From the NCBI GenBank assembly GCA_020719895.1, contig DYPM01000036.1, positions 10,756 through 15,941 on the forward strand: a stretch of 5,186 bases of DNA, written 5' to 3'. The stretch is from Sulfurovum sp. GTDB lineage: Bacteria > Campylobacterota > Campylobacteria > Campylobacterales > Sulfurovaceae. The notes below the pieces were generated by a model. It was not told the origin of the DNA. It searched no databases and worked only from the letters and a program-made list of their open reading frames with translations. Within the stretch, counting starts at the first letter, position 1. Each line of letters begins with the position of its first letter. The position numbers and the translations under genes are program-made. This document shows positions 1-5,174 of the stretch, in pieces.

Positions 1-1376
1 TTGTTTCTATCAAAGTCATCTTCAATTCTGACGATATCGTCTTCACCTGTATATTCGCCAACTTGAGCTTCAATCAAAACTACTGGAATACGTCCTTGGT
101 TTTCAAGTCTATGAACTTCGCCCATCTTAATATATGTCGACTCATTTGGTCTTACTAAACGGGTTTCATTCCCAACTGTCACCGTCGCAGTACCGCTTAC
201 TACAATCCAATGTTCGTTTCTATGGTAGTGTTTTTGAAGACTCAATCGTTTACCAGGCTTAACATCAATGCGTTTTATTTTGTATTTTGGTGTATCTTCA
301 AGTATTGTGTAAGTTCCCCACGGTCTGTGAGCAGTGAGGTGAATATTGTCAAGTTCAGTCTCTCGCCCATTAAGCTCTTTGACGATATCTTTGATCTTTT
401 GAGAGCTTCCTTTTTTAGAGACCAAAAGTGCATCTGGTGTATCGACAATAATCAAATCATCCACATCAGCCAATGTTACCATGCGTCCTGAAGTGTGGAC
501 AAAGTTGTTTTGAGAATTAATGGCAATGATATTTTTATCTACACTATTGCCATTTTCGCAACGCTCAAACTCTTCTGCCAATGAATCAAAACTTCCCAAA
601 TCGCTCCAGCCAATATCCGCAGCAACCACTTTGACATTTTTGGATTTTTCCATTACAGCATAATCGATACTGTCTTCGGGAATAGCATTCATATCATTAT
701 AATCGATTTTGGTGAGGGTTTTCAGCGTAGTATTACTGATAGCTTCTTGACACGCTTCATAGATGCGAGGAGAGTGCTGTTGAAGCTCATCCAAAAAGAC
801 TCCTGCTTTAAAACAGAACATTCCAGAGTTCCAATAAAAGTTCCCCAAAGAAAGATACTCTTGGGCTTTCTCTTTGTTTGGTTTTTCATGAAACGCAGTG
901 ACATCTTCTCCATTAGATTCAATATATCCATATCCTGTCTCAGGATAATTTGGCGTAATACCAAAAGTCACCAAATGATTTTGCTCTGCAAGCTCTTTGG
1001 CTCTTTGCAAAATCTTGTGATACGCAGGATGATTTTTGATAAGGTGATCAGATGGAGTAACCAACACAATCTCATCACGCTCAAGCGTAAGACACGCTAA
1101 TGCTATTGCTGGTGCTGTATTTTTGGGTATTGGTTCTAATAAAAATTGATTGTTTTCTATCTTCAACTCTTCAAGTTGATCAACTGCCAAAAAATATTGA
1201 TCTATATTGGAAACAATATATTGTTTGTCTACCAATGCTTTATTGCGCAATACATTGAGTTGAAATAGAGACTTGGTTCTCTCTTTAAAAAGTTTAATAA
1301 ACTGTTTAGGCATAAGTTTTCTGCTTATTGGCCAAAGCCTTGTACCATTACCGCCACACAAAATAATATTTGTCAT
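1..1376 (-). CDS. manC: Bifunctional mannose-1-phosphate guanylyltransferase / mannose-6-phosphate isomerase (3' end cut by window edge)
   Basis: I translated this frame by hand: it is open from the ATG at 1376-1374 to base 1, giving 458 residues with no stop. Family members are about 455-470 residues, so only a few C-terminal residues are missing. The N-terminal nucleotidyltransferase domain starts with the signature GGNGTRLWPISR (residues 8-19) followed by PKQF (23-26). It also has TPSDH at 107-111, FHEKP at 162-166 (the usual FVEKP active-site motif) and NSGMF at 183-187. The C-terminal type II isomerase cupin domain starts around RPWGTY (351-356) and has QKHYHRNEHW at 381-390, whose His and Glu side chains are the expected metal ligands. 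The family interconverts fructose-6-P and mannose-6-P and makes GDP-mannose from mannose-1-P and GTP in the cytoplasm, for O-antigen, capsule or exopolysaccharide. An algA/xanB/rfbM label would be equally valid, because no neighbouring polysaccharide genes are visible to fix the pathway. A good Shine-Dalgarno supports the start. Confidence 0.95.
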   Translation of the reverse strand, partial: MTNIILCGGNGTRLWPISRKLMPKQFIKLFKERTKSLFQLNVLRNKALVDKQYIVSNIDQYFLAVDQLEELKIENNQFLLEPIPKNTAPAIALACLTLERDEIVLVTPSDHLIKNHPAYHKILQRAKELAEQNHLVTFGITPNYPETGYGYIESNGEDVTAFHEKPNKEKAQEYLSLGNFYWNSGMFCFKAGVFLDELQQHSPRIYEACQEAISNTTLKTLTKIDYNDMNAIPEDSIDYAVMEKSKNVKVVAADIGWSDLGSFDSLAEEFERCENGNSVDKNIIAINSQNNFVHTSGRMVTLADVDDLIIVDTPDALLVSKKGSSQKIKDIVKELNGRETELDNIHLTAHRPWGTYTILEDTPKYKIKRIDVKPGKRLSLQKHYHRNEHWIVVSGTATVTVGNETRLVRPNESTYIKMGEVHRLENQGRIPVVLIEAQVGEYTGEDDIVRIEDDFDRN

Positions 1377-1383
1377 CTTGTAT

Positions 1384-1389
1384 CTCCTC
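1384..1389 (-). promoter_or_regulatory. Shine-Dalgarno of manC
   Basis: The minus strand reads GAGGAG here, seven bases upstream of the ATG at 1376. This is near-optimal in sequence and spacing, and it fixes the start at the residue just before the nucleotide-binding signature. Confidence 0.85.
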
Positions 1390-1440
1390 GCTTAATTATA
1401 AAATTTATAAACACTATCAATTCCACTCGCCTTTTTGTAG

Positions 1441-1486
1441 TTTACTTAAAAATGGTGATTTTTAAATTATACTCGAACAAAGTAAA
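1441..1486. repeat. Two nested AT-rich inverted repeats around the manC -10 box
   Basis: The inner repeat is TTAAAAAT (1446-1453) and ATTTTTAA (1458-1465), perfect 8-bp arms around a GGTG spacer, directly abutting the -10 box. The outer repeat is TTTACTT (1441-1447) and AAGTAAA (1480-1486), perfect 7-bp arms enclosing the inner repeat and the -10 box. They could form an operator or a weak AT-only hairpin, but in such AT-rich DNA they may be coincidental. Confidence 0.4.
1466..1471 (-). promoter_or_regulatory. Probable sigma-70 -10 box for manC
   Basis: On the minus strand this is a perfect TATAAT, in the 131-bp gap between folP and manC. It would start transcription near 1459 and give a leader of roughly 80 nt. 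There is no convincing -35 box at 16-18 bp; a TTGATT lies upstream at 1494-1499 but the spacing is too long. A T/A-rich tract precedes the -10, which fits Campylobacterota promoters, where the -35 is poorly conserved. The region is AT-rich, so a chance match is possible. Confidence 0.5.
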
Positions 1487-1507
1487 TTTTAAAAATCAAT
1501 TTTACCA

Positions 1508-2662
1508 TCAATCTAATATCTCATTTTGTATCGCCTCCCATACTTTAATGGCCTGAAAGTGAGCTGCTACATCGTGACATCGTACAATTGTTGCACCGCT
1601 CTCTAATGCTTTAAGGTGAATTGCTAATGTGCCAGGAAGTCTCTCCTCGATTAGTGTCGGTATGATTGTATCAATCATTGATTTGCGACTTGCCCCTACT
1701 AAAAGCTCACATCCAAATGAAGTAAAATGTCGCATATTTTGCAACAGTCTTATGTTGTGAGCAACACTTTTGCCAAATCCTATTCCTACATCAAGAATGA
1801 TTTTGTCACGTCTCAATCCCAACGCTTCGCACTTTGAGATACGCTCTTCAAAAAAAGCACTCACTTCTGCAGTTATGTCTTTATAAAAAGGGTTGTGTTG
1901 CATCGTTTGAGGTGTTCCTTGCATATGCATAATGCACAAAGTTGCATTATGCTCTATGGCAAGTTCAATAATCTTTTGATCGCTTGCTCCCGTGATATCA
2001 TTTACCATTCCAAACCCACACTTTAAAGCATACTCAACCACGCTTGGCGTATAACCATCGATACTAAATAGTGCTTTTTGGTATAGCTTTTGTGCTTTGA
2101 TTGCATCACAAATAGGTTGGATACGAGACATCTCTTCTTCAATAGAGACACTTAATGCTCTAGGACGAGATGAAACTGCTCCAATATCGACGATTGTCGC
2201 ACCCTCTTCTATCATCTTCTCGCATGCACAGATTGCGCTATCACCAACAAAACGACTTTTTTGATAAAAACTATCGTCATTGGCGTTGATTACTCCCATT
2301 ATGCGTATAGGATAATTTTTAGATTCGAGAAAGCGTTTGAGTGTTTTGGCAACCTCTTTGAGTCCAAAAGGCTGGGCAAGCTCTTTGCGTGAGAGGATTT
2401 CGATATGTTTTTTAGTGCCAATCAGCAGACAATCATATGCAGGCTTTTCACAATTCACAACGCCACTTGGCACAGCAAGATCAGCACCGATACTAAGAGC
2501 GTCTTGTTTGAGGATATTGACAGCTGGAGCTTTGAGATCTTTGATCAAAATATAAAAAAGTTCCATTTTGTTTGCCATTATCGCCACTCCGCCACTCTCT
2601 ACACCAAGAGATCGTAACAGTGCTTTTGGATCATAAATATCACCCAATCTATAAATATCCAT
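1508..2662 (-). CDS. folP: Dihydropteroate synthase with N-terminal extension
   Basis: A 384-residue protein that would join p-aminobenzoate to hydroxymethyl-dihydropterin diphosphate, giving dihydropteroate for folate synthesis; this family is the sulfonamide target. The TIM-barrel catalytic part starts about residue 120. Motifs in order: IMGVINANDDSF (121-132), VDIGAVSSRP (158-167), SIDGY (200-204), VNDITG (220-225), MHMQGTPQTMQ (245-255), DVGIGFGKS (291-299), GASRKS (323-328) and IVRCHDV (359-365). By family comparison N126, D202, N221, D291, K327, R361 and H363 occupy the substrate-binding positions. Some motifs are divergent: NANDD where most enzymes have NVTPD, and SSRPR where STRPG is usual. 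About 115 residues precede the catalytic domain. Bacterial enzymes are commonly near 280 residues, but the long form is typical of Campylobacterota. The start ATG lies 16 nt after the delta' stop, behind AAGGA, so it is probably co-transcribed with upstream genes. Confidence 0.95.
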   Translation of the reverse strand: MDIYRLGDIYDPKALLRSLGVESGGVAIMANKMELFYILIKDLKAPAVNILKQDALSIGADLAVPSGVVNCEKPAYDCLLIGTKKHIEILSRKELAQPFGLKEVAKTLKRFLESKNYPIRIMGVINANDDSFYQKSRFVGDSAICACEKMIEEGATIVDIGAVSSRPRALSVSIEEEMSRIQPICDAIKAQKLYQKALFSIDGYTPSVVEYALKCGFGMVNDITGASDQKIIELAIEHNATLCIMHMQGTPQTMQHNPFYKDITAEVSAFFEERISKCEALGLRRDKIILDVGIGFGKSVAHNIRLLQNMRHFTSFGCELLVGASRKSMIDTIIPTLIEERLPGTLAIHLKALESGATIVRCHDVAAHFQAIKVWEAIQNEILD

Positions 2663-2667
2663 TATGA

Positions 2668-2672
2668 TCCTT
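2668..2672 (-). promoter_or_regulatory. Shine-Dalgarno of folP
   Basis: The minus strand reads AAGGA five bases upstream of the folP ATG (2662-2660), inside the 16-nt gap after the delta' stop codon. It supports the start that includes the N-terminal extension, rather than an internal Met. Confidence 0.75.
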
Positions 2673-2678
2673 TTAAAA

Positions 2679-3299
2679 CTATGCGTTTCTCTTTTTTTTG
2701 GTGAGCAGTTTCAAAAGTACTGCTCCGAGTACAAAAGGAGGTGGCGAACCCATATCCAAAGCAATAAATGCATTTGAAAAAAGATGCAAGCTTTTTTCAT
2801 CTAAAGCATATAGATTTGACTGCATCGCTTGTGTAGCAATACGCTCTATGATGCGTGTCATCTCTTTAGCATTTGTGCGTTGATGGCGTTGCAAAAATTG
2901 ATACACATCCTCCAAGGTGAGTTTTTCTACATCAAGCCCCAAAGACTCCTTATCAATCGTATCATTTAGCATCACTATTGGTAAACGCGATCGGATGGTA
3001 TTTAGCAGTGTTGCTTTGTTTGGTGTGATCATCACAAATGCTTTGTTTGGTGGTGGCTCTTCGATGATTTTGAGAAGTTTGTTCTGTGCAAGTGGTGAAA
3101 AGATTTTGGCTCCCATCACAATCACTGTCAATACTTCGCTTGCTATATATGCTTTTTCGATTACCAACTTGGCATTGTCAAGCTTAAACTCCTCTTCTTC
3201 TATTATTTTAATGATTCGCTCTGTTGTTACTAAAGCCTCAAGCGAAGCGATACATGTTTCTATTTTTGAGGTGATAACCACTTGACTCTCGAGTCTCAT
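2679..3299 (-). CDS. holB: DNA polymerase III delta' subunit, short Campylobacterota form
   Basis: A 206-residue clamp-loader subunit that would help open the beta sliding clamp and load it on primed DNA. Recognition rests on the AAA+ core block: LTVIVMGAKIF (57-67), AQNKLLKIIEEPPP (71-84), then FVMITPN (88-94) and LLNTIRSRL (98-106). This block matches the conserved delta' pattern 'A-N-ALLK-LEEPP ... LL-TIRSRC'. S104-R105 is the SRC-motif arginine, with Cys replaced by Leu. No Walker A P-loop and no four-cysteine zinc module are present (one Cys, C17). The protein is much shorter than E. coli delta' (334 residues), with a compressed N-terminus and a minimal C-terminal collar. E. coli delta' is itself a non-ATP-binding member. 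The ATG overlaps the hobA TGA as ATGA, implying coupled translation. Near the 3' end the codons AAA AAA AAG form an A8 tract at 2692-2699. The position between hobA and folP matches H. pylori HP1231. Confidence 0.82.
   Translation of the reverse strand: MRLESQVVITSKIETCIASLEALVTTERIIKIIEEEEFKLDNAKLVIEKAYIASEVLTVIVMGAKIFSPLAQNKLLKIIEEPPPNKAFVMITPNKATLLNTIRSRLPIVMLNDTIDKESLGLDVEKLTLEDVYQFLQRHQRTNAKEMTRIIERIATQAMQSNLYALDEKSLHLFSNAFIALDMGSPPPFVLGAVLLKLLTKKKRNA
2691..2697 (-). other. Candidate -1 slippery heptamer (A AAA AAG) in the delta' gene
   Basis: The delta' reading frame ends ACC AAA AAA AAG AGA AAC GCA TAG. The last seven bases of the A8-G run form A AAA AAG in the phase needed for tandem -1 slippage, the same heptamer used by E. 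coli dnaX. The -1 frame continues GAG AAA CGC ATA GTT TTA and then reaches a TAA at 2664-2662 that shares its last base with the folP ATG. No downstream stem-loop is evident, so function is unproven. Confidence 0.3.
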
Positions 3300-3844
3300 T
3301 CTTCTAAATCCAATTCTCCAAAAAGATACGCCGAAAGCGTCTGATCAAACAATTTATACATTTGAAGAAGTTTAATATCCAAATGAGAATCAGTAGTACG
3401 AAAAAGGAAACTATTTTGAATCTCTTCGTCCATAATCCACAAAAAGTTATCATCACTCCGAAGTGCTAATTTGGTATAAGGGTGATTGCCTTTACCGATA
3501 TACCAAACAAAATAACCGTTCGGATAAGAGATCTCAAGTAGATCTTCAAGCAGTTCTATATCATGAACATTTTGTAGTTCACTTAAACGTGGAAATATCT
3601 CAACCAACTGAAAAAATGACAAAAATGGTCGATGATTACCTAACTGATTGACTTTATTTAGAATATATTTAGCAAACCATTTTCGATCTTCGTCAGTCAC
3701 CAACATCACTGATTTTCCATCTATAATCTGTTTGACAGCACCACGCACCAAAGGTGCCCAATAGTGACGATGCTCTTCCATCCACGAGAACGAAGAGGAC
3801 TCTTCTCTGATAGCATCAAGCGTCCAGCCAAGAAGTTGTTTCAC
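3296..3844 (-). CDS. hobA: HobA, DnaA-binding replication initiation regulator
   Basis: A 182-residue protein of the HobA family, found in Campylobacterota. In H. pylori, HobA is a tetramer with an SIS-like fold that binds domains I-II of DnaA and promotes its assembly at oriC; it is a structural homologue of E. coli DiaA. Recognition is from length, position between lysC and delta', and patterns shared with H. pylori HobA as I recall it: the amphipathic N-terminal helix (MKQLLGWTLDAIREE), DEDRKWFAKYILNKVN (51-66), HRPFLSF (71-77), the SDDNFLWIMDEE block (130-141) and the C-terminal helix LDIKLLQMYKLFDQTL (155-170). The start codon is GTG (3844-3842), four bases after the lysC TAG, without a clear Shine-Dalgarno, so translation probably depends on ribosomes finishing lysC. 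The alternative ATG at residue 22 would remove the conserved first helix. Its stop overlaps the delta' start (ATGA). Confidence 0.9.
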   Translation of the reverse strand: MKQLLGWTLDAIREESSSFSWMEEHRHYWAPLVRGAVKQIIDGKSVMLVTDEDRKWFAKYILNKVNQLGNHRPFLSFFQLVEIFPRLSELQNVHDIELLEDLLEISYPNGYFVWYIGKGNHPYTKLALRSDDNFLWIMDEEIQNSFLFRTTDSHLDIKLLQMYKLFDQTLSAYLFGELDLEE

Positions 3845-3848
3845 GCGA

Positions 3849-4322
3849 CTACTTATCTAGCTCGTACGCCTCATGAAGTGTGCGTACCGCAAGCTCTCCA
3901 TATTTTTCGTTTACTATCATTGATATTTTAATCTCCGAAGTGGCAATCATTTGGATATTGATACCGTTTTGAGCCATGATTGAAAACGCTTTGGCCGCAA
4001 TACCAGAGTGAGATTTCATTCCTACTCCCACGACAGAGACTTTGCATATCTTCTCATCAAAATCCATATCTTTAATATCATGATCAAAATTTTCCATTAC
4101 AGTTTTAGCATTCTGCAACTCACTTTGAGGCACTGTAAATCCAAGGATAGTCTCTCCATCAGAAGTCGCACTGTTTTGGATAATCATATCAACATTGATA
4201 AGACAATCTGCCAACTTTGTAAAAATCTGCGCTGCAATGCCAGGTTTGTCTGATACGCCTCTCAATGTTACTCTTGCTTGATTTCTATCCAAAACTACAC
4301 CACTTACTAAAACCGATTCCAT
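3849..4322 (-). CDS. Possible aspartokinase beta subunit from an internal in-frame start in lysC
   Basis: An in-frame ATG at 4322-4320 (Met246 of the aspartokinase) is preceded by GAGGAG (4337-4332) with a 9-nt spacer. This is at least as good as the ribosome site of the full-length gene. Initiation here would give a 157-residue polypeptide containing just the two ACT domains, starting MESVLVSGVVLDRNQARVT. Alpha2beta2 aspartokinases (B. subtilis aspartokinase II, Corynebacterium glutamicum, some Pseudomonas) make their regulatory beta subunit from just such an internal start at the linker before the first ACT domain. That the product is made in this organism is inference. GAGGAG also encodes the ordinary codons Glu-Glu, so chance is possible. 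Confidence 0.5.
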   Translation of the reverse strand: MESVLVSGVVLDRNQARVTLRGVSDKPGIAAQIFTKLADCLINVDMIIQNSATSDGETILGFTVPQSELQNAKTVMENFDHDIKDMDFDEKICKVSVVGVGMKSHSGIAAKAFSIMAQNGINIQMIATSEIKISMIVNEKYGELAVRTLHEAYELDK

Positions 4323-5057
4323 ATTTTCACTCTCCTCTGCTATCAATGTACCTGCATTATCACTAAAACTACTTTTGGCATAAAGCTTCACTTTGAGTTT
4401 TTTTGCCAACTCTACTGATCTATTTTGTAGCACTTTTGCTCCAAGACTTGACATCTCCAACATCTCATCATACGATATTATGTCAAGTTTTTTGGCTCGC
4501 GGTTCGATACGCGGATCAGTAGTATAAACTCCATCTACATCTGAGTAGATTTCACATTGATCCGCACCAATCGCACCAGCAATCGCAACCGCTGAAAGAT
4601 CCGAACCGCCACGTCCAAGAGTAGTGACACTTCCATCTTTGGTAATCCCTTGAAATCCTGCCACAATCACCACTTTGCCCGACTCAATCGCACTTTTCAT
4701 AGGAGATGGATCAATCTCTTCGATACGAGCATAAGTGTGTACGCTATCAGTCACAATCCCCGCTTGTCTACCTGTCATAGCAACCGCGTCCACTCCTTTG
4801 GCTTGAAGTGCAATCGCAAGAAGAGCTGCCGTCACACGTTCGCCCGAACTAAGTAACATATCCATCTCTTTTTTTGCTGGCGTAGATGTAAAATGTTCTG
4901 CATACTCAATAAGCTTATTGGTCTCACCACTCATTGCCGAAACGACTACAACCAAACTATTTCCAAGCTCTTTTGTTTTGATAACGCGAAACGCAACGTT
5001 TTCGATACGCTCAAGACTTCCCACGCTTGTGCCACCATATTTTTGTACAATTAACAT
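3849..5057 (-). CDS. lysC: Aspartate kinase (aspartokinase)
   Basis: A 402-residue cytoplasmic enzyme that would phosphorylate L-aspartate with ATP, the first committed step to diaminopimelate/lysine, threonine and methionine. The kinase domain shows KYGGTS (6-11), SSGERVT (70-76), GRGGSD (148-153) and SDVDGVYTTDPR (172-183). Two C-terminal ACT domains follow, around VTLRGVSDKPGIAAQIF (263-279) with IIQNS (292-296), and around VSVVGVGMKSHSGIAAKAF (340-358). This is the monofunctional two-ACT layout of enzymes inhibited by lysine and/or threonine. The ATG at 5057 is chosen because it directly precedes the conserved LIVQKYGGTS and has AAAGGAA upstream. An in-frame ATG at 5129 would add 24 residues encoded by the palindromes and is not credible. 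A strong internal Shine-Dalgarno and ATG at 4322 suggest a separate beta polypeptide. It is first gene of the tight run lysC-hobA-holB-folP. Confidence 0.96.
   Translation of the reverse strand: MLIVQKYGGTSVGSLERIENVAFRVIKTKELGNSLVVVVSAMSGETNKLIEYAEHFTSTPAKKEMDMLLSSGERVTAALLAIALQAKGVDAVAMTGRQAGIVTDSVHTYARIEEIDPSPMKSAIESGKVVIVAGFQGITKDGSVTTLGRGGSDLSAVAIAGAIGADQCEIYSDVDGVYTTDPRIEPRAKKLDIISYDEMLEMSSLGAKVLQNRSVELAKKLKVKLYAKSSFSDNAGTLIAEESENMESVLVSGVVLDRNQARVTLRGVSDKPGIAAQIFTKLADCLINVDMIIQNSATSDGETILGFTVPQSELQNAKTVMENFDHDIKDMDFDEKICKVSVVGVGMKSHSGIAAKAFSIMAQNGINIQMIATSEIKISMIVNEKYGELAVRTLHEAYELDK
4332..4337 (-). promoter_or_regulatory. Internal Shine-Dalgarno within lysC
   Basis: The minus strand reads GAGGAG, nine bases before the in-frame ATG at 4322. 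It decides the proposed beta-subunit start. Confidence 0.5.
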
Positions 5058-5065
5058 CCGACTTG

Positions 5066-5072
5066 TTCCTTT
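5066..5072 (-). promoter_or_regulatory. Shine-Dalgarno of lysC
   Basis: The minus strand reads AAAGGAA, with nine bases between GGA and the ATG at 5057-5055. It supports the 402-residue form of aspartokinase over the longer reading from 5129. The bases GAACAAGT spanning its 3' side (5068-5061) are complementary to ACTTGTTC in the apex of the adjacent hairpin. Confidence 0.75.
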
Positions 5073-5089
5073 TTTTATTTGATGCAACA

Positions 5090-5119
5090 CACTTTCAACG
5101 AACAAGTTCGTTGAAAGTG
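5090..5119. repeat. Perfect 14-bp inverted repeat (hairpin 1) upstream of lysC
   Basis: The arms CACTTTCAACGAAC (5090-5103) and GTTCGTTGAAAGTG (5106-5119) are perfectly complementary around AA. In lysC-sense (minus-strand) RNA the top closes as a CUUG tetraloop on a 13-bp stem, a very stable hairpin. No T-run follows it on the minus strand, so it is not a standard terminator. It ends 32 bases before the lysC ATG. Confidence 0.9.
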
Positions 5120-5121
5120 GC

Positions 5122-5139
5122 AGGGACAAAATTGTCCCT
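5122..5139. repeat. Perfect 8-bp inverted repeat (hairpin 2) upstream of lysC
   Basis: The arms AGGGACAA (5122-5129) and TTGTCCCT (5132-5139) surround an AA spacer. It lies only two bases beyond hairpin 1 and is the most GC-rich of the three. On the minus strand the sequence entering the arm reads GTAGGGAC. The GTAG there resembles the tetranucleotide that flanks REP palindromes, though this match is short and may be chance. Confidence 0.85.
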
Positions 5140-5156
5140 ACAACCCCCTAAAGCTA

Positions 5157-5174
5157 CGAAAAACAAGTTTTTCG
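5157..5174. repeat. Perfect 8-bp inverted repeat (hairpin 3) upstream of lysC
   Basis: The arms CGAAAAAC (5157-5164) and GTTTTTCG (5167-5174) surround an AA spacer. It shares the 8-base centre AACAAGTT with hairpin 1 and, like it, would fold with a CUUG tetraloop in minus-strand RNA. Minus-strand frames through it stop at a TAG in or just after this hairpin, or at 5141-5139, so at most the tail of an upstream gene could overlap it. Confidence 0.8.

Larger units (their letters stand above)
1377..1507. other. Intergenic gap between folP and manC
   Basis: This 131-bp AT-rich non-coding stretch holds the manC Shine-Dalgarno, the probable -10 box and two nested inverted repeats. I see no GC-rich hairpin followed by a T-run on the minus strand, so no convincing intrinsic terminator for the lysC-folP operon is visible. 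Read-through into manC cannot be excluded. Confidence 0.7.

Noticed and set aside
722..964. 80-residue minus-strand ORF, at first suggesting that manC is frameshifted
   Set aside because: Hand translation shows the manC frame is open without interruption from 1376 to base 1. The 80-residue ORF is a shadow in another frame.
210..1100. Plus-strand ORFs of 93 and 117 residues opposite manC
   Set aside because: Both lie wholly opposite a well-conserved gene, show no recognisable motifs, and are composed of antisense codons of manC.
2917..3285. 122-residue plus-strand ORF opposite the delta' gene
   Set aside because: It is serine/isoleucine-rich, as expected of an antisense shadow, and the minus strand carries a recognisable clamp-loader core.
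5058..5129. Longer lysC reading from an in-frame ATG at 5129
   Set aside because: The added 24 residues are encoded by hairpin 1 and its flanks and precede the conserved start of aspartokinases. The ATG at 5057 has the Shine-Dalgarno.
5090..5174. CRISPR repeats or intrinsic terminators
   Set aside because: The three units differ in sequence, so they are not direct repeats with spacers. None is followed by the T-run of an intrinsic terminator on the minus strand.
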